This document shows, piece by piece, positions 17,653 through 25,960 of a stretch of 64,000 nt of DNA. The notes under the pieces were generated by a model. It was not told the origin of the DNA, searched no databases, and saw only the letters and a list, made by a program, of their open reading frames with translations. Source of the DNA: JBMOKT01 sp049323895 (GTDB lineage: Bacteria > Bacillota > Peptococcia > Peptococcales > BICA1-8). Made by a program: the position numbers and the translations under genes. The stretch lies in the NCBI GenBank assembly GCA_049323895.1, contig JBMOKT010000017.1:1-64000 (forward strand), in the 5' to 3' direction. The number at the start of each line of letters is the position of its first letter. Position 1 is the stretch's first letter.

Positions 17653-18798
17653 TTAAAGAGACCCTCCTTTAATCTTTTCCTCCAAATACTCCTCATAGAT
17701 ATAGACCAGTTCCTTGTCAAAAAGAGGTCTCTTTAAAGAAATTGATGCCTCCCTAACCCTCTCCAGGATATCCTGTGCCTCTTGGTCTGATATTTCCGTG
17801 CTGTATTCCCTGAATTTTTGTTTGATGCCCGCTGTTCCGGAATGCTTACCTATGACAATCTGCCTTTGCAGACCTACTTCCCCTGGTTCGAAAACTTCAT
17901 AGGTCTGGGGGTGCTTGAGGGTACCATCAGCATGGATCCCCGATTCGTGGGCAAACATATTGGTGCCAACAATAGCCTTCCAAACAGGCAGTTCCCTATT
18001 GGAGGCCTGGGAAACATAACGGGAAAGTTCCAGGAATTTGGTAGTATTTAGGTTCATTTCGTATTTAAGCAGGTGTTTTAATGCCATAGCCACTTCTTCT
18101 AAGGCTGCATTACCAGCCCTTTCGCCTAACCCATTTACAGTAACACCCACATGAGTTGCTCCGGCCATTATACCTGCTATTGCATTAGCAGTTGCCATCC
18201 CAAAGTCATCATGGGTATGCATTTCGATGTCAATATCAACTGCTTCTTTTAATGATTTTATCCTCTCGTAGGTTTCCAGCGGATTCAGAATCCCAACAGT
18301 ATCACAATATCGCAGTCTGTCCGCACCCGCTTTTTTGGCTGCTGTGGCAAAGGACACCAGAAAATCAAAATCTGTACGGGAAGCATCTTCTGCATTAACG
18401 GAAACATACATTCCATATGACTTGGCATAATTGGCCGCCTCTACCATACTCTTGATAACCTTTTCTCTGGTAGAATTCAGTTTATGATTAATATGGATGT
18501 CTGAAGTAGATATGGAAATAGCTACTGCATCGACCCCGCATTTAATAGATTCCTTAATATCATTGATAACTGCCCTATTCCAAGCCATGATACTTGCCTT
18601 GAGATTGCAGTTGGCAATTTCCCCGATTGCCTCCTGTTCTTCCCCACCCATTACAGGTATACCTACCTCTAACTGGTCTACTCCTAAATTGTCCAGCATT
18701 TTTGCAATTTGTATCTTTTCCCTTTTCGCAAAAACAACACCGGCTGTCTGTTCCCCGTCCCTTAAAGTCGTGTCAACAAATAAAATTTTCTTTTTCAT
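17653..18798 (-). CDS. Re-citrate synthase / homocitrate synthase-like enzyme 1
   Basis: A 381-residue member of the HMGL/alpha-isopropylmalate synthase superfamily. FVDTTLRDGEQTAGV gives the metal-binding Asp and catalytic Arg, EMHTHDDFGMATANA gives the metal-binding histidines, and HESGIHADG (about residue 290) is complete. Homologs include nitrogenase homocitrate synthase NifV and the Re-citrate synthase of anaerobes such as Clostridium kluyveri. Aconitase and isocitrate dehydrogenase follow in the same operon and no nif gene is visible, so I infer Re-citrate synthase (acetyl-CoA plus oxaloacetate to citrate). The ATG at 18796-18798 has GGGGGAGA upstream. Confidence 0.75.
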   Translation of the reverse strand: MKKKILFVDTTLRDGEQTAGVVFAKREKIQIAKMLDNLGVDQLEVGIPVMGGEEQEAIGEIANCNLKASIMAWNRAVINDIKESIKCGVDAVAISISTSDIHINHKLNSTREKVIKSMVEAANYAKSYGMYVSVNAEDASRTDFDFLVSFATAAKKAGADRLRYCDTVGILNPLETYERIKSLKEAVDIDIEMHTHDDFGMATANAIAGIMAGATHVGVTVNGLGERAGNAALEEVAMALKHLLKYEMNLNTTKFLELSRYVSQASNRELPVWKAIVGTNMFAHESGIHADGTLKHPQTYEVFEPGEVGLQRQIVIGKHSGTAGIKQKFREYSTEISDQEAQDILERVREASISLKRPLFDKELVYIYEEYLEEKIKGGSL

Positions 18799-18817
18799 AA
18801 TATCTCTCCCCCTTTTA

Positions 18818-19591
18818 TTAAGTTGCGCTGTAGCCAAGATTTTTGGAAATTAGAGTAGCACCTTCGATGACAAGCTTGATATATTTTCTGATGTTTTCAC
18901 CGGTGTAGCGAGAATCAAGACCAGAAATGCTGATTGCGGCTATAACATCCCCATTATGATTTCTGATAGGAGCGGATACCGATGCTACTCCAAGCTCACG
19001 TTCTCCTCTTGAAAAGGAAAAACCTTGTCTCCTAATGTTTTTTAACTCATCCTTTAAGATATCAGTATCAACAATGGTATTTTCGGTAAAAGGTGTAATA
19101 TTGGACTCCGTTATGATTTTCGTAATTTCTTCGTCCTTTTGAAAAGCAGTAAGCAGCTTGCCCGAAGCGCCGCAAAACAGGGGTAATAAATCACCAATGG
19201 ATGATATTCTTCTTAAAACATTGAAGCCTTCAACCTGTTCAATGCACACCCGGTAAAGATTCTTCTTAATGTAAAGATTAATGGTTTCACCGGTTTTATC
19301 CCTTAAGTCAGTCATTATGGGAAGCGCCACATCTTTCAAATCATAATTTTTTAAAGCGAAATTTGATATTTTTATCAATTTAAGCCCCAACTGGTACTTG
19401 CCGTTTAATTCATTTTGCTCAATAAACCCCTTTTTTTCTAAGGTTGAAATCAACCTGTAAGCGGTACTTTTGGGCAAATCTAATTTTTTGCAGATTTCCG
19501 GCAGGGTAAGCTGGGGTTTTCCTTCAGTAAAAGCAAAAACAATGTCAATTGCTTTTTCAACTGATTTTACAGTATCTAACTTACTCTCCAT
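18818..19591 (-). CDS. IclR-family transcriptional regulator
   Basis: A 257-residue protein with an N-terminal winged helix (LTLPEICKKLDLPKSTAYRLISTLEKKGF, about residues 27-55). A C-terminal IclR effector domain follows, with GAASG-type FCGASGKLLTAF and SVSAPIRNHNGDVIAAISISG. IclR proteins sense small organic acids. The stop is 19 bp before the synthase start, so the regulator is probably first gene of the synthase-aconitase-dehydrogenase operon and may control it autogenously. The ATG at 19589-19591 has AAAAGGAGG upstream; the frame extends further but with no better site. Confidence 0.9.
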   Translation of the reverse strand: MESKLDTVKSVEKAIDIVFAFTEGKPQLTLPEICKKLDLPKSTAYRLISTLEKKGFIEQNELNGKYQLGLKLIKISNFALKNYDLKDVALPIMTDLRDKTGETINLYIKKNLYRVCIEQVEGFNVLRRISSIGDLLPLFCGASGKLLTAFQKDEEITKIITESNITPFTENTIVDTDILKDELKNIRRQGFSFSRGERELGVASVSAPIRNHNGDVIAAISISGLDSRYTGENIRKYIKLVIEGATLISKNLGYSAT

Positions 19592-19716
19592 GTATAAAGC
19601 CTCCTTTTCTTTTACTCCCGCATTGCGGGACTCATCATCCGTATTGCGAGTTTGATTTATAATATTCAATAAACATGCAGAAACTCCTCCTTTTTCGTAA
19701 AAGTATACAGTATTTT

Positions 19717-19778
19717 TAGTGGCTAGTTGTTAGTTGGCTAGTGGCAAATAAAAGAAGTGACTGGTTACTGATTACTGG
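19717..19778. repeat. GTGGCTAGT/GTGACTGG intergenic repeat, copy 1
   Basis: TAGTGGCTAGTTGTTAG and related units, followed by AAGTGACTGGTTACTG. The same two-part pattern is at 53608-53662 and, inverted, at 23148-23212. A short remnant is at 60512-60532. All lie between genes. Confidence 0.65.
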
Positions 19779-19830
19779 AATTTGGTTAAGTATGAAAGTT
19801 TGTGAGTGTGTTAGATTATGCTAAACTAGG

Positions 19831-19926
19831 TTATTAATTAACATTAAAGATTACGCTGCGCTAGATTAAGGCTTTTTAATCTAGTGCAACTTGTTGCACG
19901 AAATCTTTAATCTAACAAAGTGAAAT
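19831..19926. repeat. About 96-bp dispersed intergenic repeat, copy B
   Basis: An inverted match to 10364-10459. It keeps AATCTAGTGCAACTTGTTGC followed by ACGAAATC and ends in AAGTGAAAT. The CATTAAAGATTAC block before it also matches. Confidence 0.7.
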
Positions 19927-20002
19927 ACTATTTTCTGCAGCACTGTAGCATGGACATGCAGTATTTCCCTTAAGCTTAAGCAGGTAGAACTGTAGAAATA
20001 AA

Positions 20003-20027
20003 AAATCAGCCCGCGTAGGACTGATTT
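20003..20027 (-). terminator. Terminator after the second synthase gene
   Basis: A 10-bp stem (AAATCAGTCC / GGGCTGATTT, one G-U pair) followed by T-rich sequence. It is 72 bp beyond the stop and nearly symmetric. Confidence 0.6.
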
Positions 20028-20099
20028 TTATAATTTATAATTTTTCCCTTAACCTTATCCTGTCATGCCGTATAACTCTGGGGCTTGCCTAGCCTTGGG

Positions 20100-21224
20100 C
20101 TATTTCCCTTCCAGGTATTCTGCATAAAGTAGAATAAGTTCCTTATCAAAAAGAGCACGCTTTAAAGAGACAGTCGTCTCCCTTATTTTACTTAAAAATT
20201 TTTGTGCATCTTCATCACTGATTTCAGTGCCGTATTCCCGGAACTTCTGTTTAACGGCGGCGGCACTGGAATGTTTGCCTATAATTATCTGCCTTTCCAG
20301 GCCAACTTCTTTAGGATCAAATATGTCATAGGCGTGAGGGCTCTTGGAGATGCCATCACTGTACCGACCCGAGTGGGTAAACATATTGGAGCCTACAACA
20401 GCTTTCCAGGAAGGAACTTCCCGGTTGGAGGCTTGGGCAACATAATCGGAGATTTCCCTAAAACGAGTTGTATTGAGGCTTACTTTGTAATCCAAAACAT
20501 ATTTAAGGGCCATGGCAACTTCTTCTAAGGCAGCATTTCCTGCCCTTTCACCTAAACCATTAACGGTAACATTAACGTGGGTGGCACCTGCTGCCACACC
20601 AGCCACAGCATTGGCAGTAGCCATTCCAAAATTATTATGAGTATGCATCTCAATATCAATATCCACAGCTTGGATAAGGGTTTTTATTCTCTCAAATGTA
20701 GTAATAGGGTCTAATAATCCGACAGTATCACAGTAACGAAGCCTGTCAGCCCCTGCTTCTTTCGCGGCTTTGGTAAATCTCACCAAAAAATCCATATCTG
20801 TTCGGGAGGCATCCTCGGCACTAACTGATATGTATAAACCATATGACTTGGCATGGCTGGTTGCAGCTACCATATCATGGACTACCTGGGATGGAGTGGA
20901 CCCAAGCTTGTTAGCTATATGGATATGGGAGGTGGGTATAGAGATTGCAACAGCATCTACACCAGATCTGATAGATGCTTCAATATCCTCGATATTAGGT
21001 CTATTCCAGGCCATGATGCTGGCCCGATGATTGGATTCAACCACCTGTTTAATGGCCTCTAATTCATCTCCGCCCATAACAGGAATACCTACCTCAATCT
21101 GGTCAACTCCAATTTCATCCAGCATTTTGGCAATCTGCACCTTTTCCCGCAGGGCAAAAACTACGCCTGCAGTTTCTTCTCCATCCCTCAGAGTAGAATC
21201 TACAAAAGTGATTTTCCTTTTCAT
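20100..21224 (-). CDS. Re-citrate / homocitrate synthase-like enzyme 2, altered active-site motif
   Basis: A 374-residue paralogue of the product of 17653-18798, with VDSTLRDGEETAGV, EMHTHNNFGMATANA and VNGLGERAGNAALEEVAMAL all present. It differs at the family's HESGIHADG motif: here the protein reads MFTHSGRYSDGISK, with one residue deleted and the second His replaced by Tyr. The surrounding reading frame is intact, so this is not a frameshift. It could have another acyl-acceptor substrate, or be the true Re-citrate synthase. It is not adjacent to aconitase, with the iclR gene and 508 bp between them. AAAGGAGG precedes its ATG. Confidence 0.75.
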   Translation of the reverse strand: MKRKITFVDSTLRDGEETAGVVFALREKVQIAKMLDEIGVDQIEVGIPVMGGDELEAIKQVVESNHRASIMAWNRPNIEDIEASIRSGVDAVAISIPTSHIHIANKLGSTPSQVVHDMVAATSHAKSYGLYISVSAEDASRTDMDFLVRFTKAAKEAGADRLRYCDTVGLLDPITTFERIKTLIQAVDIDIEMHTHNNFGMATANAVAGVAAGATHVNVTVNGLGERAGNAALEEVAMALKYVLDYKVSLNTTRFREISDYVAQASNREVPSWKAVVGSNMFTHSGRYSDGISKSPHAYDIFDPKEVGLERQIIIGKHSSAAAVKQKFREYGTEISDEDAQKFLSKIRETTVSLKRALFDKELILLYAEYLEGK

Positions 21225-21326
21225 AATTATCCTCCTTTCTTTCCTAAACATGCTTAGTATTTCTATTATATAACAAACAATATTTTTTTGAAATAATTTC
21301 TAATCAAGGATGTTTTTGAAAAAAGT

Positions 21327-21350
21327 TAGGCCGGCAGTATACCGGCCCTA
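21327..21350 (-). terminator. Terminator after the zinc-ribbon gene
   Basis: A GC-rich stem (TAGGGCCGG / CCGGCCTA with a one-base bulge) followed on the minus strand by ACTTTTTT. It overlaps the stop codon of the gene at 21348. Confidence 0.7.
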
Positions 21351-21599
21351 CATTATTTCCAAAGGTACTAAGATATGTTTTTCATGGTCACATCCCCCGC
21401 AATTAAAGAGATGAATGCAGTTATCGTCGGACTCTTGCAAAATCGGAATATCATCCTGTTCCTCATAAGGGCTGTAGGGTGCATAATAATCCTCAATTCT
21501 CCCTAAATCATCCATTACCTGTTCACAATTATCACATATTTCCCCAATGCTTACAAAGCCGTTACAAACAGGACAGCCAAACTCCATAAAGCTTTTCAT
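21348..21599 (-). CDS. Small zinc-ribbon-like protein
   Basis: An 83-residue protein of unknown function. CPVC at residues 9-12 and CDNC at 22-25 are the spacing of a small zinc ribbon, followed by a very acidic middle (DDLGRIEDYYAPYSPYEEQDD). A second Cys/His cluster, DDNCIHLFNCGGCDHEKH, lies in the C-terminal third. The first ATG directly abuts GGGAGG; a second ATG four codons on has a longer spacing, so the start is uncertain by four residues. It has its own terminator and sits between pgeF and the second synthase. Confidence 0.6.
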   Translation of the reverse strand: MKSFMEFGCPVCNGFVSIGEICDNCEQVMDDLGRIEDYYAPYSPYEEQDDIPILQESDDNCIHLFNCGGCDHEKHILVPLEIM

Positions 21600-21669
21600 C
21601 CTCCCTAAGGTTATGATAGCTTAAGTGTTCCATAATTAGGCAAAGTATATCCAGACAAATATTTCTATT

Positions 21670-22503
21670 TTAATCGTCCTTTAACATAATTAGTCCGGCC
21701 AGCCTACCTGTTTTTCCGCTATAGTAACGATAAGAAAAGAGTAGTTGAGGATTGCAAAAAGTACAAATTTGGGCAACACTAATATTCGCGTCCGTTAAGC
21801 CTGCCTCCAGTAATTGCAAACGGTTTGCTTCCCATAGATTTAATTGGGCCTTGCCCTCCCCGGTGAAATTTAGAATTTTGGTCCATAGTAAGTGGCTCTC
21901 CTGAATTTTTTCTATAACCGGTTGGTCAACTTCATAATGACAAGGTCCGATGGAAGGACATATGCCTGCTAAAATATTACCAGGATTGGAGTTAAAAGAC
22001 TCCTTCATTTTTTCTACTGTTTTTGAGGCAATTTTTGCAGCAGTGCCCTTCCAACCGGCATGAATCACAGCAATGGCCTTTTGTACCGGATCCAGGAGCA
22101 TAATAGGGACGCAGTCGGCATAAAAAGCAATTAAGGCTACACCCGGTTCATTTGTTATCAATGCATCTGTCTCCTTAATAACAGTTTCCTGTTCTAATGC
22201 GCCTTTACCACGGTCCAGCTTGCCTGCATTATAAATATTATCCCCGTGAATCTGGTCAGCGGCAACTATATTTTCTGAAGGGATGCCAACGGCTTGGGCA
22301 AAAATTTTTCTGTTTTCCTTCACCTTCTCAAAATTATCCCCGCAATGGAAAGCAAGATTTAAGGAATCATAGGGTGTGTCACTCCTTCCCCCAATACGGG
22401 TGCTGAATCCATGCTTTACCAAGCCTGTTTCTGCAAAGGTAGGAACAATATAATATTTAACTCCGTTTTTTTCCACTAATTGAAAAGCTCCGATTATGAA
22501 CAC
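21670..22503 (-). CDS. pgeF: Laccase-domain purine nucleoside phosphorylase / peptidoglycan editing factor (YlmD/YfiH)
   Basis: A 277-residue protein of the Cu-oxidase_4 (DUF152) family. The family's metal-site motifs are visible: FSTRIGG, NLAFHCGD, YADCVPIMLLDP and AVIHAGWKGT. The C-terminal LFSYRYYSGKTGRLAGLIML is diagnostic. Members act as purine nucleoside phosphorylase or adenosine deaminase, and as an editing factor for muropeptide precursors. Its normal Firmicutes position is just after the sporulation sigma factors and before ylmE-sepF; here those neighbours are separated by inserted genes. The start is uncertain: the frame's GTG overlaps the GGGAGG site. Confidence 0.92.
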   Translation of the reverse strand: MFIIGAFQLVEKNGVKYYIVPTFAETGLVKHGFSTRIGGRSDTPYDSLNLAFHCGDNFEKVKENRKIFAQAVGIPSENIVAADQIHGDNIYNAGKLDRGKGALEQETVIKETDALITNEPGVALIAFYADCVPIMLLDPVQKAIAVIHAGWKGTAAKIASKTVEKMKESFNSNPGNILAGICPSIGPCHYEVDQPVIEKIQESHLLWTKILNFTGEGKAQLNLWEANRLQLLEAGLTDANISVAQICTFCNPQLLFSYRYYSGKTGRLAGLIMLKDD

Positions 22504-22520
22504 CTCCCAATTTCCCTGCT

Positions 22521-22548
22521 TTAATACTATACTATAGTATAGTATTAA
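22521..22548. promoter_or_regulatory. 28-bp perfect palindrome upstream of pgeF
   Basis: Both 14-base halves match exactly around the centre at 22534/22535; the left half is TTAATACTATACTA. It lies 18 bp before the pgeF start, where the core promoter or leader should be. A repressor operator is plausible; an AT-rich cruciform is the alternative. Confidence 0.45.
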
Positions 22549-22565
22549 ATTTGCTAAATAATTAG

Positions 22566-22591
22566 GGAGGTAAAAATTTCCATTTACCTCC
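22566..22591 (-). terminator. Hairpin after nrdG
   Basis: A 9-bp stem (GGAGGTAAA / TTTACCTCC) 20 bp after the nrdG stop. The T run is weak (CTAATTATTT). Confidence 0.45.
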
Positions 22592-22610
22592 TCTAAACTT
22601 AGACCTATTG

Positions 22611-23120
22611 TTACGCATATTTAATTTGGTTATTGAAGGTTTTTAAAACAACGCTGTCCCCAGCAAAGGAGCCCGCTAAGTCTATAATGCGCTGGTTGAG
22701 GGAACCCTTGAAAAATAAGGAAATATCCTTTTGGGCTTCAATATAGGGACCATCCACAAGGACATCCACCAGTTGAAGTATGGGCAAGTCCTTCACTTCC
22801 TCAAAAAGGTATCCTGTGTATAACCAAATATTAAGTTCCGGTCTTCGTTTTTTAAGATAAGTGATTACCTTCAGCAGGTTTTCATGCTGCAATAGGGGAT
22901 CCCCCCCCGAAAACGTAATTCCGTTATGCCGGGGGGATACTTTTCTTAATATTTCCTTGGCCAGATCCCGTTCTTCAATCTCCTTACCACCATAAGGGTC
23001 AAGAAGTTCTTGGTTATGGCAGCCTGGGCAAACTCTGGGGCAGCCCTGGAGAAAAGTCACTACCCTAATCCCCGGACCGTCAACTATAGAATCTGTCAAT
23101 ATATCAGCATATCGAATCAT
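22611..23120 (-). CDS. nrdG: Anaerobic ribonucleotide reductase activating protein
   Basis: A 169-residue radical-SAM enzyme that installs the glycyl radical on NrdD. The CxxxCxxC cluster motif is in LQGCPRVCPGCHN (about residues 26-38), preceded by the DGPGIRV stretch of small activases. The ATG at 23118-23120 has TTGGAGGAAAA upstream; a longer frame starting 12 codons earlier has no such site. It lies 116 bp downstream of nrdD, with a repeat (23148-23212) in the gap, so it may be partly uncoupled from nrdD. Confidence 0.95.
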   Translation of the reverse strand: MIRYADILTDSIVDGPGIRVVTFLQGCPRVCPGCHNQELLDPYGGKEIEERDLAKEILRKVSPRHNGITFSGGDPLLQHENLLKVITYLKKRRPELNIWLYTGYLFEEVKDLPILQLVDVLVDGPYIEAQKDISLFFKGSLNQRIIDLAGSFAGDSVVLKTFNNQIKYA

Positions 23121-23147
23121 GTTAGTTTTCCTCCAACTTAACCAAAT

Positions 23148-23212
23148 TCCAGTCACCCGTCACCAGTCACTTGTTTTACTAGCCACCAGCCACTAACAAC
23201 TAGCCACTGACC
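23148..23212. repeat. GTGGCTAGT/GTGACTGG intergenic repeat, copy 2 (inverted)
   Basis: Reads CCAGTCACCCGTCACCAGTC, then AGCCACCAGCCACTAAC and AACTAGCCACTGACC on the plus strand. It is the reverse complement of the pattern at 19717-19778 and 53608-53662. It occupies the nrdD-nrdG gap. Confidence 0.65.
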
Positions 23213-23236
23213 ATAAAAATTAACCTATTAGGTTAG

Positions 23237-25345
23237 TCACATATGCTTAACCCTGTTTTTCTCTTCAGCCTTTTTAGCATCATTAAATAAGTCCAAAGTT
23301 GAAAGATAGCCCGTTATCCTTCTCACCCTACTTATCCTGCCCTCGGTTCCGCAGGCGGGACAAACTTCCGTATCAATGACCCCGTTGAAACCACATTCCT
23401 TGCAAACATCTACAGGGAAGTTAACGGCAGCATAACCCATTTCCGCTTCATACATGGCATGGATAATATTTTCAAAGGCTTCTAAATTATTAGTAGGCGC
23501 AGAAGGCAACTCTACATAGGAAATATGCCCCGCATTGCACATTTGGTGATACGGTCCCTCAATGTTAATTTTTTCAATAGCACCAATTTTAAAATCTACC
23601 GGTATGTGAAAGGAGTTTGTATACCATTCCTTATCAGTAATACCAGGGAGTTCTCCAAAAAGCTTTTTATCTTTTGCTACAAATTTCCCGCTTAAACCTT
23701 CAGCCGGGGTAGCCAGAAGGGAGAAGTTAAGTTTATATTTTTGAGTGGCTTCATCACATTTTCTGCGTAAATGTCCGACAATGGAGAGCCCCAAAGCTTG
23801 CGACTCCTTGCTTTCGCCGTGGTGTTTCCCCGTTAAGGCCTTCAATGCTTCCGCTAAGCCAATAAAGCCTAAGCTTAAGGTACCATGCTTGAGAGCTTCT
23901 TCAATACAGTCATCAGCAACTAAATTTTCACTGCCCATATAAAGCTTTTGTCCCATTAAGAAAGGAAAGTCTTTTACTTTCAACCGCTTTTGAAAATCAT
24001 AGCGGGTCAGGAGCTGCTTAATGGTCAGTTCTATTACTTTATCCAAGCTGCTCCAGAATTCGGATAAATCTCCCTTGGATTTAATGGCTAAACGGGGCAG
24101 ATTTATGGTAGTAAAAGAAAGGTTGCCTCTCCCATCGGTAACTTCTGGTCCATTTACATTTCCGATGACACGGGTCCTGCAGCCCATATAAGCTACTTCA
24201 TCTTCGTATACGGCATTGAAAGCGGAATCCTGGAAAGAAAAGTTAGGGAATAATCTTTTGCAGGCAACTTTCATGCTCAAAAGAAATAAGTCATAATTGG
24301 GGTCTTCAGGGTCATAATTTATACCGTCTTTAATTTTAAAACAAATATTAGGGAAAATTGCAGCCTCCCCCTTGCCCAGACCCTTCTCGTAAGCTTTCAA
24401 AAGCTTCTTTGTTATCATTCTTCCGCCTCTGGACGTATCAGTACCAAGATTTATAGAGGAGAAGGGCACTTGGGCACCTGCCCGGGAATGCATTGTATTC
24501 AAGTTATAAATGAATCCTTCCATAGCCTGATAAACTTCATCTTCTACCTGTTCCTGAACTATTTCACTTATTTTTCCATCATCACTTTCTAAACCAAGGG
24601 ACGCTAAAGTATCCCTTAGCATTCTTTCCTGACGGATAAACTCTTTTTCCACATACAAACCCATATCCCTGTCAAAGAAAGCAAAAGATTGCCCTCCATG
24701 GTGGTCATTCTGGTTGCTTTGCATTATTATGGCTGCTAAAGCCGCTGCGGTCTTAATGCCTTTAGGGGGTCGGATATAACCATGTCCGTTATTGAATCCC
24801 TCTTCCAAAAGTCTTCGCAAGGGAATCTGCAGGCAGGTGGTAGTTTTGCCATACCAGGCTAAATCATGTATGTAGATATCCCCATTAATATGGGCTTCTG
24901 CCTGTTCAGCAGGAATAACTCGTTTTAAGTAATAGTCTTTGGAGGCAATCTCCGATATCTGCAGGACCTTAGCCGAGGGGGAATTGCCTACATTAGCGTT
25001 TTCCCTGCTGGTTTCCCTAAGAACTTCTGCAACAGCGTCCATTAGCTCCGATCTGGTTTCCCTAATTCTTGTCCGTCCATCCCTGTATAATATGTAAGCC
25101 TTTGCCGTTCTAGCATGCCCTTTCTCTATTAATACTTTTTCTACAGCATCCTGGACATCCTCCACAGTAAAGACATGACCATTGAACCTTTCCTTTAAAT
25201 AACGCAAAACATCAATGGTCAATTCCATGGCTGTCTGCTTATCTTCACCACCTACAGACTTAGCCGCCTTAAAGATGGCATCGGTTATCTTTCCTTCGTT
25301 GAAACCAACTTCCCGCCCATCCCTTTTGCGAATACTTGTAAACAT
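23237..25345 (-). CDS. nrdD: Anaerobic (class III) ribonucleoside-triphosphate reductase
   Basis: A 702-residue glycyl-radical enzyme that makes dNTPs under strictly anaerobic conditions. An N-terminal ATP-cone (about residues 1-95) gives allosteric control. The glycyl radical is Gly679 in RRITGYLS, and a zinc site is formed by CKECG and CPACG just before it. Length and motifs are complete. It follows nrdR by three bases and is under the NrdR-box promoter at 25961-26012. AGGAGGG precedes the ATG. Confidence 0.97.
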   Translation of the reverse strand: MFTSIRKRDGREVGFNEGKITDAIFKAAKSVGGEDKQTAMELTIDVLRYLKERFNGHVFTVEDVQDAVEKVLIEKGHARTAKAYILYRDGRTRIRETRSELMDAVAEVLRETSRENANVGNSPSAKVLQISEIASKDYYLKRVIPAEQAEAHINGDIYIHDLAWYGKTTTCLQIPLRRLLEEGFNNGHGYIRPPKGIKTAAALAAIIMQSNQNDHHGGQSFAFFDRDMGLYVEKEFIRQERMLRDTLASLGLESDDGKISEIVQEQVEDEVYQAMEGFIYNLNTMHSRAGAQVPFSSINLGTDTSRGGRMITKKLLKAYEKGLGKGEAAIFPNICFKIKDGINYDPEDPNYDLFLLSMKVACKRLFPNFSFQDSAFNAVYEDEVAYMGCRTRVIGNVNGPEVTDGRGNLSFTTINLPRLAIKSKGDLSEFWSSLDKVIELTIKQLLTRYDFQKRLKVKDFPFLMGQKLYMGSENLVADDCIEEALKHGTLSLGFIGLAEALKALTGKHHGESKESQALGLSIVGHLRRKCDEATQKYKLNFSLLATPAEGLSGKFVAKDKKLFGELPGITDKEWYTNSFHIPVDFKIGAIEKINIEGPYHQMCNAGHISYVELPSAPTNNLEAFENIIHAMYEAEMGYAAVNFPVDVCKECGFNGVIDTEVCPACGTEGRISRVRRITGYLSTLDLFNDAKKAEEKNRVKHM

Positions 25346-25348
25346 CTT

Positions 25349-25816
25349 CTATTCCCTCCTATTACCTGTCCGTAAGAGACCTTCAATCTCTTTTATAAAC
25401 GTATTAATATCCTTAAACTCCCTGTATACGGAAGCAAATCTAACATAAGAAACCTCATCCAATTCCTTTAGCTTGTCCATAACTAATTCACCAATCAAGG
25501 AAGAACTCACTTCCCTTTCCATACGGTTTCTAATATCCCTTTCAATTTCCTCAGTAACCCTTTCTAAAGCACGAGAAGAAACAGGCCTTTTCTCACACGC
25601 CTTAATTAAGCCATTTAAGATTTTGGTGGTTTCGAAAACTTCCCTCTTGCCATCTTTTTTAACTACTAATAAAGGTACATCTTCAATCTTTTCGTAGGTA
25701 GTAAACCTTTTAGAGCATTCCCCACATTCCCTGCGACGCCTAATGGAATTTCCTTCGTCTGCAGAACGTGTATCCAAAACTTTGGTGTCAAAAAAACCGC
25801 AAAATGGACAACGCAT
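25349..25816 (-). CDS. nrdR: Transcriptional repressor NrdR
   Basis: A 155-residue regulator of ribonucleotide reductase genes. The N-terminal zinc ribbon has Cys3, Cys6, Cys31 and Cys34 (MRCPFCG and CGECSKRF). An ATP-cone domain (about residues 48-138) senses ATP/dATP. It is the first gene of nrdR-nrdD-nrdG, and its promoter carries two NrdR boxes, so repression is probably autogenous. Confidence 0.97.
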   Translation of the reverse strand: MRCPFCGFFDTKVLDTRSADEGNSIRRRRECGECSKRFTTYEKIEDVPLLVVKKDGKREVFETTKILNGLIKACEKRPVSSRALERVTEEIERDIRNRMEREVSSSLIGELVMDKLKELDEVSYVRFASVYREFKDINTFIKEIEGLLRTGNRRE

Positions 25817-25960
25817 TTTGTTTCACTCCCATTAATAAAATTAGGGGCAAGTAAACTTTGGGTAGATTTTTTGGAAAAGTTTTTTAGAAATCTTAGAGGG
25901 TTTTTCTGCCTGCAGCTAGAACATAGATTGTATGTATATAGAGTAAAAACACACAAATGT

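Larger units (their letters stand above)
19592..20099. other. 508-bp gap packed with repeats
   Basis: No gene seen. In order it holds a copy of the GTGGCTAGT/GTGACTGG family (19717-19778), copy B of the 96-bp dispersed repeat (19831-19926), two 'GACATGCAGTATTTCCC'-like motifs also seen near 10500 and 20060, and the terminator of the gene at 20100. The iclR promoter must lie near 19600-19715 but I see no strong match. Confidence 0.6.

Noticed and set aside
17653..21224. Homocitrate synthases for nitrogenase (NifV)
   Set aside because: Family membership allows it, but no nif gene is visible and aconitase plus isocitrate dehydrogenase follow directly. Kept only as an alternative.
25666..25956. 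96-codon minus-strand frame overlapping nrdR
   Set aside because: It would span the NrdR operator and transcription start, and overlaps nrdR in another frame; its Cys residues come from the nrdR zinc-ribbon codons.
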